From Erythrobacter sp. (GTDB taxonomy: Bacteria > Pseudomonadota > Alphaproteobacteria > Sphingomonadales > Sphingomonadaceae): a stretch of DNA of 64,000 bases. How positions within the stretch are numbered: the first letter of the stretch is position 1; each line of letters starts with the position of its first letter. The position numbers were made by a program, and so were the translations under genes. Under the pieces are notes generated by a model that searched no databases, had not been told where the DNA came from, and worked only from the letters and a program-made list of their open reading frames with translations. Location: assembly GCF_035194505.1 (NCBI RefSeq), contig NZ_CP136573.1:1116001-1180000 (forward strand), in the 5' to 3' direction. Of the stretch, positions 42,225 to 51,684 are shown one piece after another.

Positions 42225-43880
42225 TTGACGGAACACGAATCACCCAACCCGCTGAAGAGCGCCGAACGCGATGTCGTGGCGCTGGGCATTGCTGCGGCCG
42301 CGATCCTGCTGCTGGTGGCAACCGGCGGCGCGGTCGTGCCCGATGCGGTGTTCTCGCTGCTCGGCAGCGGCCAGGAGCCCAACCGCCTGCTGGTGAGCGC
42401 GCTGCTGCTCAATATCGCGCTGATCATCTTCGGCTGGCGGCGTTATCAGGAATTGACCCGCGAGATCGCCGAGCGGCGCCGCGCCGAGGATCAGGCCCGC
42501 CTGCTGGCAGCCACCGACCCGCTGACCCACTGCCTCAACCGGCGCGCGATGATCGAGGCCACTGAAGAACTGCGCGAGCGTGCCGCAATGCGCGGCGAGG
42601 CCGTGGTCTATTGCATGATCGATCTCGATAATTTCAAGCAGATCAACGACATGTATGGCCATTCCTGCGGCGACGCGGCGCTGGTCAAGCTGGCCGAACG
42701 GATCCGCCAACTGCTCCCGCGCGAGGCCCGTCTGGCGCGTCTGGGCGGCGATGAATTTGGCTTTGTCATGGCCTATCCGGTGGGCCACATGGAGCGTATC
42801 GACGATCTGGTGATCCGCCTGTTCGCGAGCATCGCCGAACCGCTCGAAGTGCGCCAGGTCACGGTTGAACTCAGCGTCTCGATCGGCCTTTCGACCGATC
42901 ACGAAGCCGATGGTTCGCCCGGCCCCGTGGTCGATGCCGAAACCCTGATGCACCGCGCGGACATGGCGCTCTATCACGCCAAGAAGCAGGGCCGGAACCG
43001 CCATTTCTGGTTCGAGACCAGCATGGAAAACGAGCTGCGCTTCCGCAACCAGCTCGAAACCGGCATCCGCCGCGGGATCGGTCAGAACGAATTCGTGCCC
43101 TATTACGAACAGCAGGTGGATATCGACAGCGGCGAGCTGGTCGGGTTCGAGATGCTGGCGCGCTGGCATTCGGAACAGCTGGGCGTCGTCAGCCCGGAAA
43201 TCTTCATCCCCATCGCCGAGGAAATGGGCCTCATCACCCAGCTCTCCGAACAGCTGATGGACCGCGCCTTTGCCGATGCGCGCGAATGGGACGACAGCCT
43301 GACGCTGTCGATCAACATCTCGCCGGTGCAGCTGCGCGATCCGTGGTTTGCGCAGCGGCTTTTGAAGCGCCTCGTCGCTGCCAATTTCCCGCCCCAGCGG
43401 CTGGAGATCGAGATCACCGAAAGCTGCCTGCACGAGAACATCACGCTGGTGCGCTCGATGATCACGTCCCTGCGCAACCAGGGTGTGCACATCAGCCTTG
43501 ATGATTTCGGCACCGGCTATTCGAGCCTCGAACAGCTGCGCAACCTGCCGTTTGACCGGATCAAGATCGATCGCAGCTTCATCAGCGAACTGCGCCAGCC
43601 GGCGAGCCGTTCGCGGCTGGTCGATGCGATCATCGCGCTGGGCCGCGGGCTTGATCTGCCGCTCACGGCAGAGGGCGTGGAGGACGAGGAAATCCTCGAC
43701 GCACTGCGCTCGATGGGCAAACTGAAGGCGCAGGGCTATGTCTATGGCAAGCCCGAAACCGCCGATCAGGTGCGCGAGCGGCTGGCCCGCGCGGGCAAGC
43801 TCGGCAAGGCGCAAGGTGTGCGCACGCTTGGCTGCGGCCAGACCGGCAGCACCAGCTTGCCCCACGCCGCCAACTCCTGA
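42225..43880 (+). CDS. GGDEF-EAL c-di-GMP signalling protein
   Basis: 551 residues from TTG at 42225. Two N-terminal transmembrane helices (residues 17-65) precede the GGDEF domain, with intact LARLGGDEFGFVMA near 180. The EAL domain has ELVGFEMLARWHS (EML in place of EAL, Glu retained), NISPVQLRDPWFAQRLL, ITESCLHENI and ISLDDFGTGYSSLEQL with the metal-binding DD. Both synthesis and breakdown of c-di-GMP are possible; the key residues of the phosphodiesterase are present. Confidence 0.92.
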   Translation: MTEHESPNPLKSAERDVVALGIAAAAILLLVATGGAVVPDAVFSLLGSGQEPNRLLVSALLLNIALIIFGWRRYQELTREIAERRRAEDQARLLAATDPLTHCLNRRAMIEATEELRERAAMRGEAVVYCMIDLDNFKQINDMYGHSCGDAALVKLAERIRQLLPREARLARLGGDEFGFVMAYPVGHMERIDDLVIRLFASIAEPLEVRQVTVELSVSIGLSTDHEADGSPGPVVDAETLMHRADMALYHAKKQGRNRHFWFETSMENELRFRNQLETGIRRGIGQNEFVPYYEQQVDIDSGELVGFEMLARWHSEQLGVVSPEIFIPIAEEMGLITQLSEQLMDRAFADAREWDDSLTLSINISPVQLRDPWFAQRLLKRLVAANFPPQRLEIEITESCLHENITLVRSMITSLRNQGVHISLDDFGTGYSSLEQLRNLPFDRIKIDRSFISELRQPASRSRLVDAIIALGRGLDLPLTAEGVEDEEILDALRSMGKLKAQGYVYGKPETADQVRERLARAGKLGKAQGVRTLGCGQTGSTSLPHAANS

Positions 43881-43934
43881 TCCTGCCGCGGCAGGACTGG
43901 ACGCGAGGCCCCCGCGTGCATAGATGCACGGGCC

Positions 43935-44765
43935 GTGACAAAGACCATCGCCTTCACCAAGATGCACGGGCTGGGCAACGACTTCGTCGTGCTCGATGCC
44001 CGCGCCTGCCCGCTGCCGATGATGACGGCGGATATCGCGCGCGCGCTGGGTGACAGGCGCACGGGGATCGGGTTCGATCAGCTGATCCTGCTGGAGCCGA
44101 GCGAGGTCCACGATTTCAGGGTGCGGTTCTTCAACTCCGATGGCAGCGAGGTCGGCGCATGCGGCAATGGCAGCCGCGCGGTGGCGCTGCTCCATGGCGC
44201 GCCTGCGGTGGTGGATACGGGCGGCGGGCCGATTGCGCTCGAACCCACGGCAGGCGGCGCAAGGGTCGACATGGGCGCCCCACGCTTCGACTGGGATGCG
44301 ATCCCGCTCGCCTATCCGATGGACACGCATATCATGCCGGTGGGTTGGGAGACGCTGGAAGGGCCGATGGCGGTCAATGTCGGCAATCCGCACGCGATCT
44401 TCTTCGTCGAGGATGCCGACGCGGTGGAACTCGACCGGCTGGGCCCGATCATCGAGCATGATCCGCTGTTCCCCGAGCGGGTCAACGTCAATGTCGCGCA
44501 CATCGCCGGCCCCGACCATCTCAAGCTGCGCGTCTGGGAGCGCGGCGCAGGCCTGACGCGGGCCTGCGGCACGGGCGCCTGCGCCACAGCAGTTGCAGCG
44601 ATCCGGCGCGGCCTCGTTAAGAGCCCGGTGCGCGTCACTCTGCCCGGCGGCGATCTCACCATCGCGTGGGAGCCGGGCGGCACGATCGTGATGACCGGGC
44701 CTGCCACCACCAGCTTTACCGGCACCTTCGATTGGGACGATTACGCCGGGGGAGCCGGGGCTTGA
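43935..44765 (+). CDS. dapF: diaminopimelate epimerase
   Basis: 276 residues from GTG at 43935. The two catalytic Cys lie in EVGACGNGSRAVALL and TRACGTGACATAVAAI. The N-terminus FTKMHGLGNDFVVLDAR is standard. It makes meso-DAP for peptidoglycan and lysine. It is the first gene of dapF-mtaB-ftsY-yciB, and its stop overlaps the mtaB TTG. Confidence 0.96.
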   Translation: MTKTIAFTKMHGLGNDFVVLDARACPLPMMTADIARALGDRRTGIGFDQLILLEPSEVHDFRVRFFNSDGSEVGACGNGSRAVALLHGAPAVVDTGGGPIALEPTAGGARVDMGAPRFDWDAIPLAYPMDTHIMPVGWETLEGPMAVNVGNPHAIFFVEDADAVELDRLGPIIEHDPLFPERVNVNVAHIAGPDHLKLRVWERGAGLTRACGTGACATAVAAIRRGLVKSPVRVTLPGGDLTIAWEPGGTIVMTGPATTSFTGTFDWDDYAGGAGA

Positions 44766-45937
44766 ACGCTCCGCAGATCATTTCGCTCGGCTGCCGCATG
44801 AACATCGCCGAGAGTGAACGGATGCGCGCCATGCTGGCGGGCGAGCACAACCTCGTCGTCGTCAATTCCTGCGCTGTCACCGGCGAAGCGCTGCGCCAGA
44901 CGCGCCAGGCGATCCGCCGCGCACGCCGCGATCATCCCACCGCCCGCCTGATGGTGACCGGCTGTGCGGCCGAGATCGATCGCGACACGATCGGCGCGAT
45001 GGAAGAGGTCGACGGCCTCATCGCCAATGCCGCCAAGCTCGATCCGCGCAGCTGGAACGTGGCGGGCGAAGCCGCGCCGCTCGCTCCGGCGCGCACCCGT
45101 GCTTTCGTGGCGGTGCAAAACGGCTGCGATCACGCCTGCACCTTCTGCGTCATCCCGCAAGGCAGGGGGCAGAGCCGCTCGCTCCCCGTCACCGCCGTGC
45201 TGCGCGAAATCGAGACCCATCTGGCGGTGGGTGCGCAGGAGATCGTTCTCACCGGCGTGGATCTGACCAGTTGGGGCCATGATTTGCCCGGCACCCCCGG
45301 ACTGGGCGTGCTGGTCGAAGCAATCCTTGCCGCCTTCCCTTCCTTCCCGCGCCTGCGCCTCTCCTCGGTTGACGGGGTGGAGATCGATCCGGCCCTGTTC
45401 GATCTGCTGGCGCACGAGACGCGGGTGATGCCGCACCTCCACCTCTCGCTCCAGCACGGGGCAGACCTGATCCTCAAGCGCATGAAGCGCCGCCATGCCC
45501 GCGCCGATGCGGTTGAGCTGGTGAGCCGCCTCAAGGCGCTGCGGCCCGGCATCGCCGTGGGGGCAGACATTATCGCCGGCTTCCCGACCGAGGACGCGGC
45601 GCACCACGCGCAGAACCTTTCGATCATCGACGAACTCGGCATCGTCCATGCCCATGTCTTCCCCTTCTCGCCCCGCCCGGGCACGCCGGCCGCGCGCATG
45701 CCGCAATTGGCGCGCGAGGTGATCAAGGCCCGCGCTGCCGACCTGCGCACCCGCGCCGCCGATACCCGCGCCGCGTGGCTTCAATCGCTTGTGGGCGAAA
45801 CGCTCCCCGTCCTCGCGGAACGCGACGGCACGGGCTATGCGCCCAATTACGCCCGCGTCGCCTTGCCCGATGGGACGGCGGCGGGCAGCATCGTCAATGT
45901 GACCGTGCGCGAGGTCAGGGAGGGCCTGCTCGTATGA
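44762..45937 (+). CDS. mtaB: tRNA t6A37 methylthiotransferase
   Basis: 391 residues from TTG at 44762, overlapping the dapF stop (TTGA), with GGGGGAG upstream. It has the N-terminal UPF0004 domain with Cys in ISLGCRMNIAES, VVNSCAVTGEA and VTGCAAE, and the radical-SAM cluster CDHACTFC. The C-terminal part is TRAM-like but short. The sequence type is MtaB rather than MiaB or RimO. Confidence 0.9.
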   Translation: MNAPQIISLGCRMNIAESERMRAMLAGEHNLVVVNSCAVTGEALRQTRQAIRRARRDHPTARLMVTGCAAEIDRDTIGAMEEVDGLIANAAKLDPRSWNVAGEAAPLAPARTRAFVAVQNGCDHACTFCVIPQGRGQSRSLPVTAVLREIETHLAVGAQEIVLTGVDLTSWGHDLPGTPGLGVLVEAILAAFPSFPRLRLSSVDGVEIDPALFDLLAHETRVMPHLHLSLQHGADLILKRMKRRHARADAVELVSRLKALRPGIAVGADIIAGFPTEDAAHHAQNLSIIDELGIVHAHVFPFSPRPGTPAARMPQLAREVIKARAADLRTRAADTRAAWLQSLVGETLPVLAERDGTGYAPNYARVALPDGTAAGSIVNVTVREVREGLLV

Positions 45938-46860
45938 GTGAAACCAGCTGGACGCAGCGCCTGTTCGGCGGCTTCGCCAAGACGTCCGAGCGCCTCACCG
46001 CGAACCTTTCGGGCGTGAGCAGCGGCACGGCAAAGCTTGACGATGCAACGCTCGACGAAGTCGAGGATGCGCTGATCATGTCGGACCTCGGCCCCTCGGC
46101 CGCGGCACGTATCCGCGCCAAGCTTGCCGAGAAGCGCTTCGGGCTCGAAATTTCCGCGCGCGAGTTGAAGGAGGCCGTGGCGGAGGAAATCGCCGCGATC
46201 CTGCGTCCTGTGGCCAAGCCGCTGGAGATCACCGCCTTCCCGCGCCCGCAGGTGATCCTCGTGATCGGCGTCAACGGCAGCGGCAAGACCACCACCATCG
46301 CCAAGCTCGCGCACCTCTTCATGGAGGATGATTACGGCGTGCTGCTGGCGGCGGGCGACACCTTCCGCGCTGCCGCCATCGGCCAGCTCGCCACCTGGGC
46401 GGGACGCATCGGGGTCGATATCGTACGCGGGCCGGAAGGCGGCGATCCGGCGGCGATCGTGTTCGATGCGGTCAAACAGGCAACCGACACCGGGATCGAC
46501 GCCCTGATCGTCGACACCGCAGGCCGACTGCAGAACAAGAAGGAGCTGATGGAGGAGCTGGCCAAGATCCGCCGCGTCCTCGGCCGGCTCAATCCCGAAG
46601 CCCCGCATGACGTGGTGCTGGTGCTCGATGCCACCAACGGCCAGAACGCGCTCGCGCAGATCGACGTGTTCAAGGAAGTCGCGGGCGTCACCGGCCTGAT
46701 CATGACCAAGCTTGATGGCACCGCGCGTGGCGGTGTGCTGGTGGCGGCGGCGGAGCAATATGGCCTGCCGATCCACGCGATCGGCGTGGGCGAGAAGATG
46801 GAAGACCTGCGTCCGTTCGACCCCGATCTGGTGGCACGGGTGATTGCCGGGATTGCGTGA
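45934..46860 (+). CDS. ftsY: signal recognition particle receptor
   Basis: 308 residues from ATG at 45934, overlapping the mtaB stop (ATGA). The N domain is followed by the G domain: P-loop VIGVNGSGKTTTIAKLAHLF, then AGDTFRAAAIGQL, IVDTAGRLQNKKELMEEL and GLIMTKLDGTARGGVL. The acidic A domain is short, as in alphaproteobacteria. It docks SRP-ribosome complexes at the membrane. Confidence 0.96.
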   Translation: MSETSWTQRLFGGFAKTSERLTANLSGVSSGTAKLDDATLDEVEDALIMSDLGPSAAARIRAKLAEKRFGLEISARELKEAVAEEIAAILRPVAKPLEITAFPRPQVILVIGVNGSGKTTTIAKLAHLFMEDDYGVLLAAGDTFRAAAIGQLATWAGRIGVDIVRGPEGGDPAAIVFDAVKQATDTGIDALIVDTAGRLQNKKELMEELAKIRRVLGRLNPEAPHDVVLVLDATNGQNALAQIDVFKEVAGVTGLIMTKLDGTARGGVLVAAAEQYGLPIHAIGVGEKMEDLRPFDPDLVARVIAGIA

Positions 46861-47507
46861 TGAGCCAGAGCGAAGGGAAGAAAGCCGCCTCCAGCTGGCT
46901 CAATGTTGCGGTCGATTACGGCCCGCTGCTGGTGTTCCTCGGCGTCTACCGGATGAACGCTCCGGCTGATCCCAGCCCCGCGGGCGAGATCGGCGCGATC
47001 ATCTATGGCACGGGCGCTTTCATGATTGCCGCGGTCGCCGCGCTCGCCATCTCGAAATGGCGGCTGGGCAAGGTCTCGCCGATGCTGTGGTTCTCGACCG
47101 CGCTGATCGTCGGCTTCGGCAGCCTCACGATCTTCTTCGGCGATCCGACCTTCGTGCAGCTGAAGCCGACCATCATCTATGCGAGCTTCGGGGTGGTGCT
47201 GCTCGCGGGCTTTGCGCTCGGCAAGGCGATGCTCAAGGTGCTGCTCGAAGCCGCCTTCGAGGGCCTTTCGGACGAAGGCTGGCTCAAGCTGTCGCGCAAC
47301 TGGGGGGTGTTCTTCCTCGGCCTTGCGATCCTCAACGAAGTCCTGCGCGCGCAGATGGACTTCGAAGGCTGGCTGTGGGCCAAGATCTGGGTGTTCCTGC
47401 CGCTGACCTTCCTCTTCACCTTCAGCCAGCTGCCGATGCTGTTGAAGCACGGCCTCAGCTTCGAGGAAAAGGACGAGGTCCTGAAGGACGAACCCCCGAC
47501 GGGGTGA
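46860..47507 (+). CDS. yciB: inner membrane septation-type protein YciB (IspZ)
   Basis: 215 residues from ATG at 46860, overlapping the ftsY stop (TGATG). Five or so transmembrane helices. Typical motifs are LNVAVDYGPLLVFLGVY, GSLTIFFGDPTFVQLKPTII and NWGVFFLGLAILNEVLR. It is linked to cell division and envelope synthesis in enterobacteria. Confidence 0.9.
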   Translation: MSQSEGKKAASSWLNVAVDYGPLLVFLGVYRMNAPADPSPAGEIGAIIYGTGAFMIAAVAALAISKWRLGKVSPMLWFSTALIVGFGSLTIFFGDPTFVQLKPTIIYASFGVVLLAGFALGKAMLKVLLEAAFEGLSDEGWLKLSRNWGVFFLGLAILNEVLRAQMDFEGWLWAKIWVFLPLTFLFTFSQLPMLLKHGLSFEEKDEVLKDEPPTG

Positions 47508-47514
47508 GGCGGGC

Positions 47515-48000
47515 TCAGTCCTTGGGCTGGCTCAGCGCGATGCGGTTGCCCTCGCTATCCTCGAACTCGGCGACGAAACCGGCCGCGCCGATATCCTTCC
47601 TGGGATAGAGCACCTTGGCCCCGCGCGCCGTCGCCCGCGCAAGCACGGCGTCGATGTCAGGTACGTCGAAATAGATCACCGGCCCGTCATGCGAGGGGCG
47701 ATAGACATCCCCCTTGGCGAGCGCGCCCGAAGCGCCGAAGCGGCCATCGGCGCGGGGGAAGAAGGCCATCTCATAGCCGTCGACATTCTCGCGGGTGAGC
47801 GGGTGGCCGAGCACGGCCTCGTAGAAGGCGGCCGCGCGGTCCATGTCGGTCACGGGGATTTCGAAATGGACCACCGGATTGATCATCGCCGCCTCGCCTG
47901 TGCTGTCCGGAGCCGGATCGGGGGCCGCAGGGCTGTTGCAGGCGGCCACTGCCAGCATCGGCAGCAAGGCGGCAAGCAGCAGCGCCCGGCGCGCGCTCAT
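47515..48000 (-). CDS. lipoprotein with VOC/glyoxalase-like domain
   Basis: 161 residues. Signal LLLAALLPMLAVAAC with lipobox VAAC, then a VOC domain: VVHFEIPVTDMDRAAAFYEA, VIYFDVPDIDAVLARA, EFEDSEGNRIAL. A membrane-anchored VOC protein is unusual, and an internal ATG (MINPVVHF) could give a cytosolic form. The start overlaps the kup stop (ATGA). Confidence 0.8.
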   Translation of the reverse strand: MSARRALLLAALLPMLAVAACNSPAAPDPAPDSTGEAAMINPVVHFEIPVTDMDRAAAFYEAVLGHPLTRENVDGYEMAFFPRADGRFGASGALAKGDVYRPSHDGPVIYFDVPDIDAVLARATARGAKVLYPRKDIGAAGFVAEFEDSEGNRIALSQPKD

Positions 48001-49928
48001 ATCTCGATCTGGCTACCCAGTTCGACCACGCGGTTGGTCGGCAGTTTGAAGAAGTCCATCGCGCTCGCCGCATTGCGCAGCATCCATGCGAACACCTTCT
48101 CGCGCCAGATCGGCATGCCGGGGTGATCGCTCGGGATCAGAGTCTGGCGCGAGAGGAAGAAGCTGGTGTGCATCATGTCGAATTCGCCGCCGCAACGCTG
48201 CATCGTCTTGAGGCCCTGCGGTACGTCAGTCTCTTCCATGAAGCCGTAGTTCAGCACCGCGCGGTAGAACCCGTCGCCCAGATCGGTCATCTCGCAGCGC
48301 GCTTCGGGATCGACATAGGGCACGTCGGCGATGCTGATCGTGAGGATCACCACACGCTCGTGCAGCACCTTGTTGTGCTTGATATTGTGGAGCAGCGCCG
48401 AGGGCACACCAGCCGTGGTCGAGGCCATGAACACCGCGGTGCCCGGCACGCGCAGGGCCGAGCCCTTGGCCGATTTGGCGAAGATCTCGAGCGGCAGCGC
48501 GCTCTCGCTCATGTGTTCGCGCATCAGCTTGCGCCCGCGCGCCCAGGTGGTGAGGAAGGTGAAGATCACGAAGCCGATGGCGAGCGGCACCCAGCCCCCC
48601 TGCGGCACCTTGATGAGGTTCGCGCCGAAATAGGCAACGTCGACGATCAGGAAGGCCAGCACCAGCGGCCCCGCTTTCCACAAGGGCCAGCGCCACAGGC
48701 TGAACAGCACCGCCGCGAGCAGCAGTGTGTCGATGAACATCGCCCCCGTCACCGCGATGCCATAGGCCGCTGCAAGGTTGCTCGACGACTGGAAGAACAG
48801 CACCAGCAGGATCACCATTACCATCAGGCCCCAGTTGATCGCCGGGATATAGATCTGCCCCGCAGCCGAGGCGCTGGTGTGGCGGATGTCCATGCGCGGG
48901 ATGAAGCCGAGCTGGATCGCCTGCTGGGTAAGGCTGAAGGCGCCCGAGATCACCGCCTGGCTGGCAATGATCGTGGCGAGCAGCGCGATGATCACCACCG
49001 GCACCTTCACCATATCGGGGATCATCAGGAAGAAGGGATCCTTGATCAGCGCCGCCGTCGCTTCCGGAGAGGTCTGCGACAGCACCATCGCGCCCTGCCC
49101 CATGTAGTTCAGCATCAGCGCCGGGAACACGAAGGTCACCCACGACAGGCCGATCGGCTTGCGCCCGAAATGGCCCATGTCGGCATAGAGCGCCTCGGCC
49201 CCCGTCACCGCCAGCACCACGCTGCCCATCGCGACAAAGGCGGTAAACCCGTCGGTGGCGAAGAAATGCAGGGCGTTGAGCGGATTGATCGTCTCGAGGA
49301 TGATCGCCGGATTGGCCGAAAGATGCATCACGCCGAGCGTCGCCAGCATCGCGAAATAGGTCAGCATGATCGGCCCGAACAGCTTGCCGACCTTCTCCGT
49401 CCCGCGTGACTGGAAGGCGAACAGGCCCACAAGGATCGCGACCGCGGTGGGCACGATCCACGGCTCGAAACCCGGCACGATATATTGCAGGCCTTCGGTG
49501 GCCGAGAGCACCGATATCGCCGGCGTGATCATGCTGTCGCCGTAGAACAGGGCGGTGGCGAACACGCCGAGCAGCACCAGTGGCGCAGTCCACTTCGCGC
49601 TGTCCGATGCGTGGCGGATCAGCGCCAGCAGCGCCAGGCTCCCGCCCTCGCCGCGGTTGTCGGCGCGCATGATGGTGAGGACGTATTTGACCGTCACCAC
49701 CATCATCATCGACCAGAACACGAGGCTCAGCACCCCGTGGATGTGCGCGGCATCGGGCATGATCCGCGCCGCACCGTTGTGCGCGGCGAAGGTCTCGCGG
49801 AAGGCGTAAAGCGGGCTGGTGCCGATATCGCCGAAGACAACGCCCACCGCGCCGATCGCGAGGGTCACGGTCGAGGTGCGATGGCCGTGGGAATGGCCCG
49901 GCTGGGCGGTGGCTGCGCTATTGGTCAT
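47997..49928 (-). CDS. kup: low-affinity potassium transport protein Kup
   Basis: 643 residues from ATG at 49928. About 12 transmembrane helices. The family start is LAIGAVGVVFGDIGTSPLYA. ADNRGEGGSLALLALI and the C-terminal cytosolic beta domain (VHFxxS-like SFFLSRQTLIPSDHPGM) follow. It imports K+ with protons. It is probably cotranscribed with the VOC gene. Confidence 0.94.
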   Translation of the reverse strand: MTNSAATAQPGHSHGHRTSTVTLAIGAVGVVFGDIGTSPLYAFRETFAAHNGAARIMPDAAHIHGVLSLVFWSMMMVVTVKYVLTIMRADNRGEGGSLALLALIRHASDSAKWTAPLVLLGVFATALFYGDSMITPAISVLSATEGLQYIVPGFEPWIVPTAVAILVGLFAFQSRGTEKVGKLFGPIMLTYFAMLATLGVMHLSANPAIILETINPLNALHFFATDGFTAFVAMGSVVLAVTGAEALYADMGHFGRKPIGLSWVTFVFPALMLNYMGQGAMVLSQTSPEATAALIKDPFFLMIPDMVKVPVVIIALLATIIASQAVISGAFSLTQQAIQLGFIPRMDIRHTSASAAGQIYIPAINWGLMVMVILLVLFFQSSSNLAAAYGIAVTGAMFIDTLLLAAVLFSLWRWPLWKAGPLVLAFLIVDVAYFGANLIKVPQGGWVPLAIGFVIFTFLTTWARGRKLMREHMSESALPLEIFAKSAKGSALRVPGTAVFMASTTAGVPSALLHNIKHNKVLHERVVILTISIADVPYVDPEARCEMTDLGDGFYRAVLNYGFMEETDVPQGLKTMQRCGGEFDMMHTSFFLSRQTLIPSDHPGMPIWREKVFAWMLRNAASAMDFFKLPTNRVVELGSQIEI

Positions 49929-50055
49929 CTCAGGTGGATTTCCCGTGATCCTCGGTACTGCCCAGTCCGCCGGACCGACTCCGACAGATGAGGCGGCGCG
50001 CCTAGCACCGCCTTTTCGCAGCTGCAACACAAGACGCGCGGGCGTCTCACAGGGG

Positions 50056-50703
50056 TCACTGACCCTGAAGCATCGGCGCGCGGGCGATCATGTCGTCAAG
50101 CCGCGCGACTTCCGCCTCCAGCCCGTCGCGCCACGGGGCATCGGGGGGCGAACGCTCGATCAGGCTGGCCCAGACATTGCGCGCCGCGCGCACCTCGCCG
50201 CTCTGGAGATAGGCAAAGCCGAGGAAGTAGTCCGCGCCGGGATGGGCCGGATCGATCGCACGGGCGCGGCCGAAGGCCTGCACGGCGGCGGGGGTGACAA
50301 AGCCGTCCGCATGGCCGACCAGCGCCATGCCAAGCGCCAGCCAGCTTTCCAGATCGCGCGGATTGTCCTCAAGGCCCTTGCGCAGGAGGCCTGCCGCATC
50401 GGCAAAGCGGCCGCGCCGGGCAAAGGCATCGGAGGTCAGCAGATAATCGGGCGGCGGCGCGGTGCGATCGAACAGCGCGGCGCGCCCCTCGACCATCGCC
50501 TCGCCCTGATTGGCGATGGCAGGCGCTTCGCTCTTGGGTGCCGAAGCGAGGCCGGGCGAGCCCTGCCAGGCGTAGCCCGCAAGGCCGAACACCAGCACCG
50601 CGCCAAACAGCGACAGCCCCTCGCGCGGCAAGCGCAGCAGGAAGGCCGCGAGCGCAAAAGCCGCGAGCGCGAGCGCGAGGACTGCCAGCCAGCCGCCGAT
50701 CAT
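50056..50703 (-). CDS. ccmI: TPR cytochrome c biogenesis protein (CcmI/CcmH-NrfG type)
   Basis: 215 residues from ATG at 50703. Two N-terminal transmembrane helices (residues 3-45) precede TPR units near 95-190 (DPAHPGADYFLGFAYLQSGE, RFADAAGLLRKGLEDNPRDL). It would present apocytochrome to the haem ligation complex. It overlaps ccmH by four bases and ends the ccm operon. It is short for CcmI. Confidence 0.85.
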   Translation of the reverse strand: MIGGWLAVLALALAAFALAAFLLRLPREGLSLFGAVLVFGLAGYAWQGSPGLASAPKSEAPAIANQGEAMVEGRAALFDRTAPPPDYLLTSDAFARRGRFADAAGLLRKGLEDNPRDLESWLALGMALVGHADGFVTPAAVQAFGRARAIDPAHPGADYFLGFAYLQSGEVRAARNVWASLIERSPPDAPWRDGLEAEVARLDDMIARAPMLQGQ

Positions 50704-51152
50704 GCCGTCTCTCCCCCATCGGTATCGGCATCCGAGCGCCGCTTGCCCAGCCGCCGCAGCAACACGCCCGCAACGATCAGGATCACCAGCACCGGCACCG
50801 CAAACAGCGGCCAGGTGGTGGCGCTGACTTCGGGTTCGTAGCTGACATAATCGCCGTAGCGCGCGATCAGCCACGCGCGGATCTGCTCGGGGCTCTCGCC
50901 GGCAAGGATGCGGGCACGCACCTGATGGCGCATGTCGCCCGCCATCGGCGCGTCGCTGTCGGCGATCGACTGCGACTGGCACTTGAGGCAGCGCAAGGTC
51001 GCCATCAGCGCGGCGGCTTGGGCTTCCTTGGCGGGATCGTCGAGCTGGTTATAGGCATAGGGCGCGGGCGGCATCGTATCCTGCGCGCCCAGCGGCCGGG
51101 GCAGCAGCACCGCGAGCACCACCAGCGCGATGGCGAAGAGGGCGCGGATCAT
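50700..51152 (-). CDS. ccmH: cytochrome c maturation thioreductase CcmH
   Basis: 150 residues. Signal peptide, then the redox motif LRCLKCQSQSIADSDAPMA, three-helix bundle, and a C-terminal transmembrane segment (LFAVPVLVILIVAGVLL). It reduces apocytochrome CXXCH thiols. It overlaps ccmG and ccmI by four bases each. Confidence 0.95.
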   Translation of the reverse strand: MIRALFAIALVVLAVLLPRPLGAQDTMPPAPYAYNQLDDPAKEAQAAALMATLRCLKCQSQSIADSDAPMAGDMRHQVRARILAGESPEQIRAWLIARYGDYVSYEPEVSATTWPLFAVPVLVILIVAGVLLRRLGKRRSDADTDGGETA

Positions 51153-51679
51153 CGGGCTTTCTCCAGTTCGGCCAGCAGCACCGGCACGTCATCGGCGCGA
51201 ATGTCGCCGATATGCTGGTAACGGATCACGCCCTTGGCATCGATCACGAAGGTCTCCGGCACGCCGGACGAGCCGATCGCCAGCTGCACTTCGGAAATGC
51301 GGTCAGACCCGATGCGGCTGTAGGGATTGCCGTACTGGCCGAGGAAATTGGCAACATCCTCGGGCCGGTCACGAATGGCGATGCCGACGATTTCCACGCC
51401 TTGTGCCTTCAGGGCTTCGAGCTGCGGGGCCTCGGCGATGCAGGGCACGCACCAGCTTGCCCAGATGTTGAGCAGGCGCGGCGCACCGCCCACCATGTTG
51501 GCCCGGGCAGTGCCCGGCAGGCCGCCGAAGGCCGGATCGAGCGCGAAATCGGGCAGCGGTTGGCCGATCATCGTGCTCTCGACGAACTGGTCCTTCTCCT
51601 GCGTCAGCATGTAACCCGCCAGCCCCGCAAAGAAGGCGAACAGCGCGAGCGGCACCCAGAGCCACAATCCCTTGCGCAT
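51149..51679 (-). CDS. ccmG: thiol:disulfide interchange protein CcmG/DsbE
   Basis: 176 residues from ATG at 51679. N-terminal anchor (LWLWVPLALFAFFAGLAGYM), then the thioredoxin fold with NIWASWCVPCIAEAPQLEAL and the cis-Pro region SGVPETFVIDAKG. It keeps CcmH and the apocytochrome reduced in the periplasm. Confidence 0.95.
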   Translation of the reverse strand: MRKGLWLWVPLALFAFFAGLAGYMLTQEKDQFVESTMIGQPLPDFALDPAFGGLPGTARANMVGGAPRLLNIWASWCVPCIAEAPQLEALKAQGVEIVGIAIRDRPEDVANFLGQYGNPYSRIGSDRISEVQLAIGSSGVPETFVIDAKGVIRYQHIGDIRADDVPVLLAELEKAR

Positions 51680-51684
51680 CAGCC

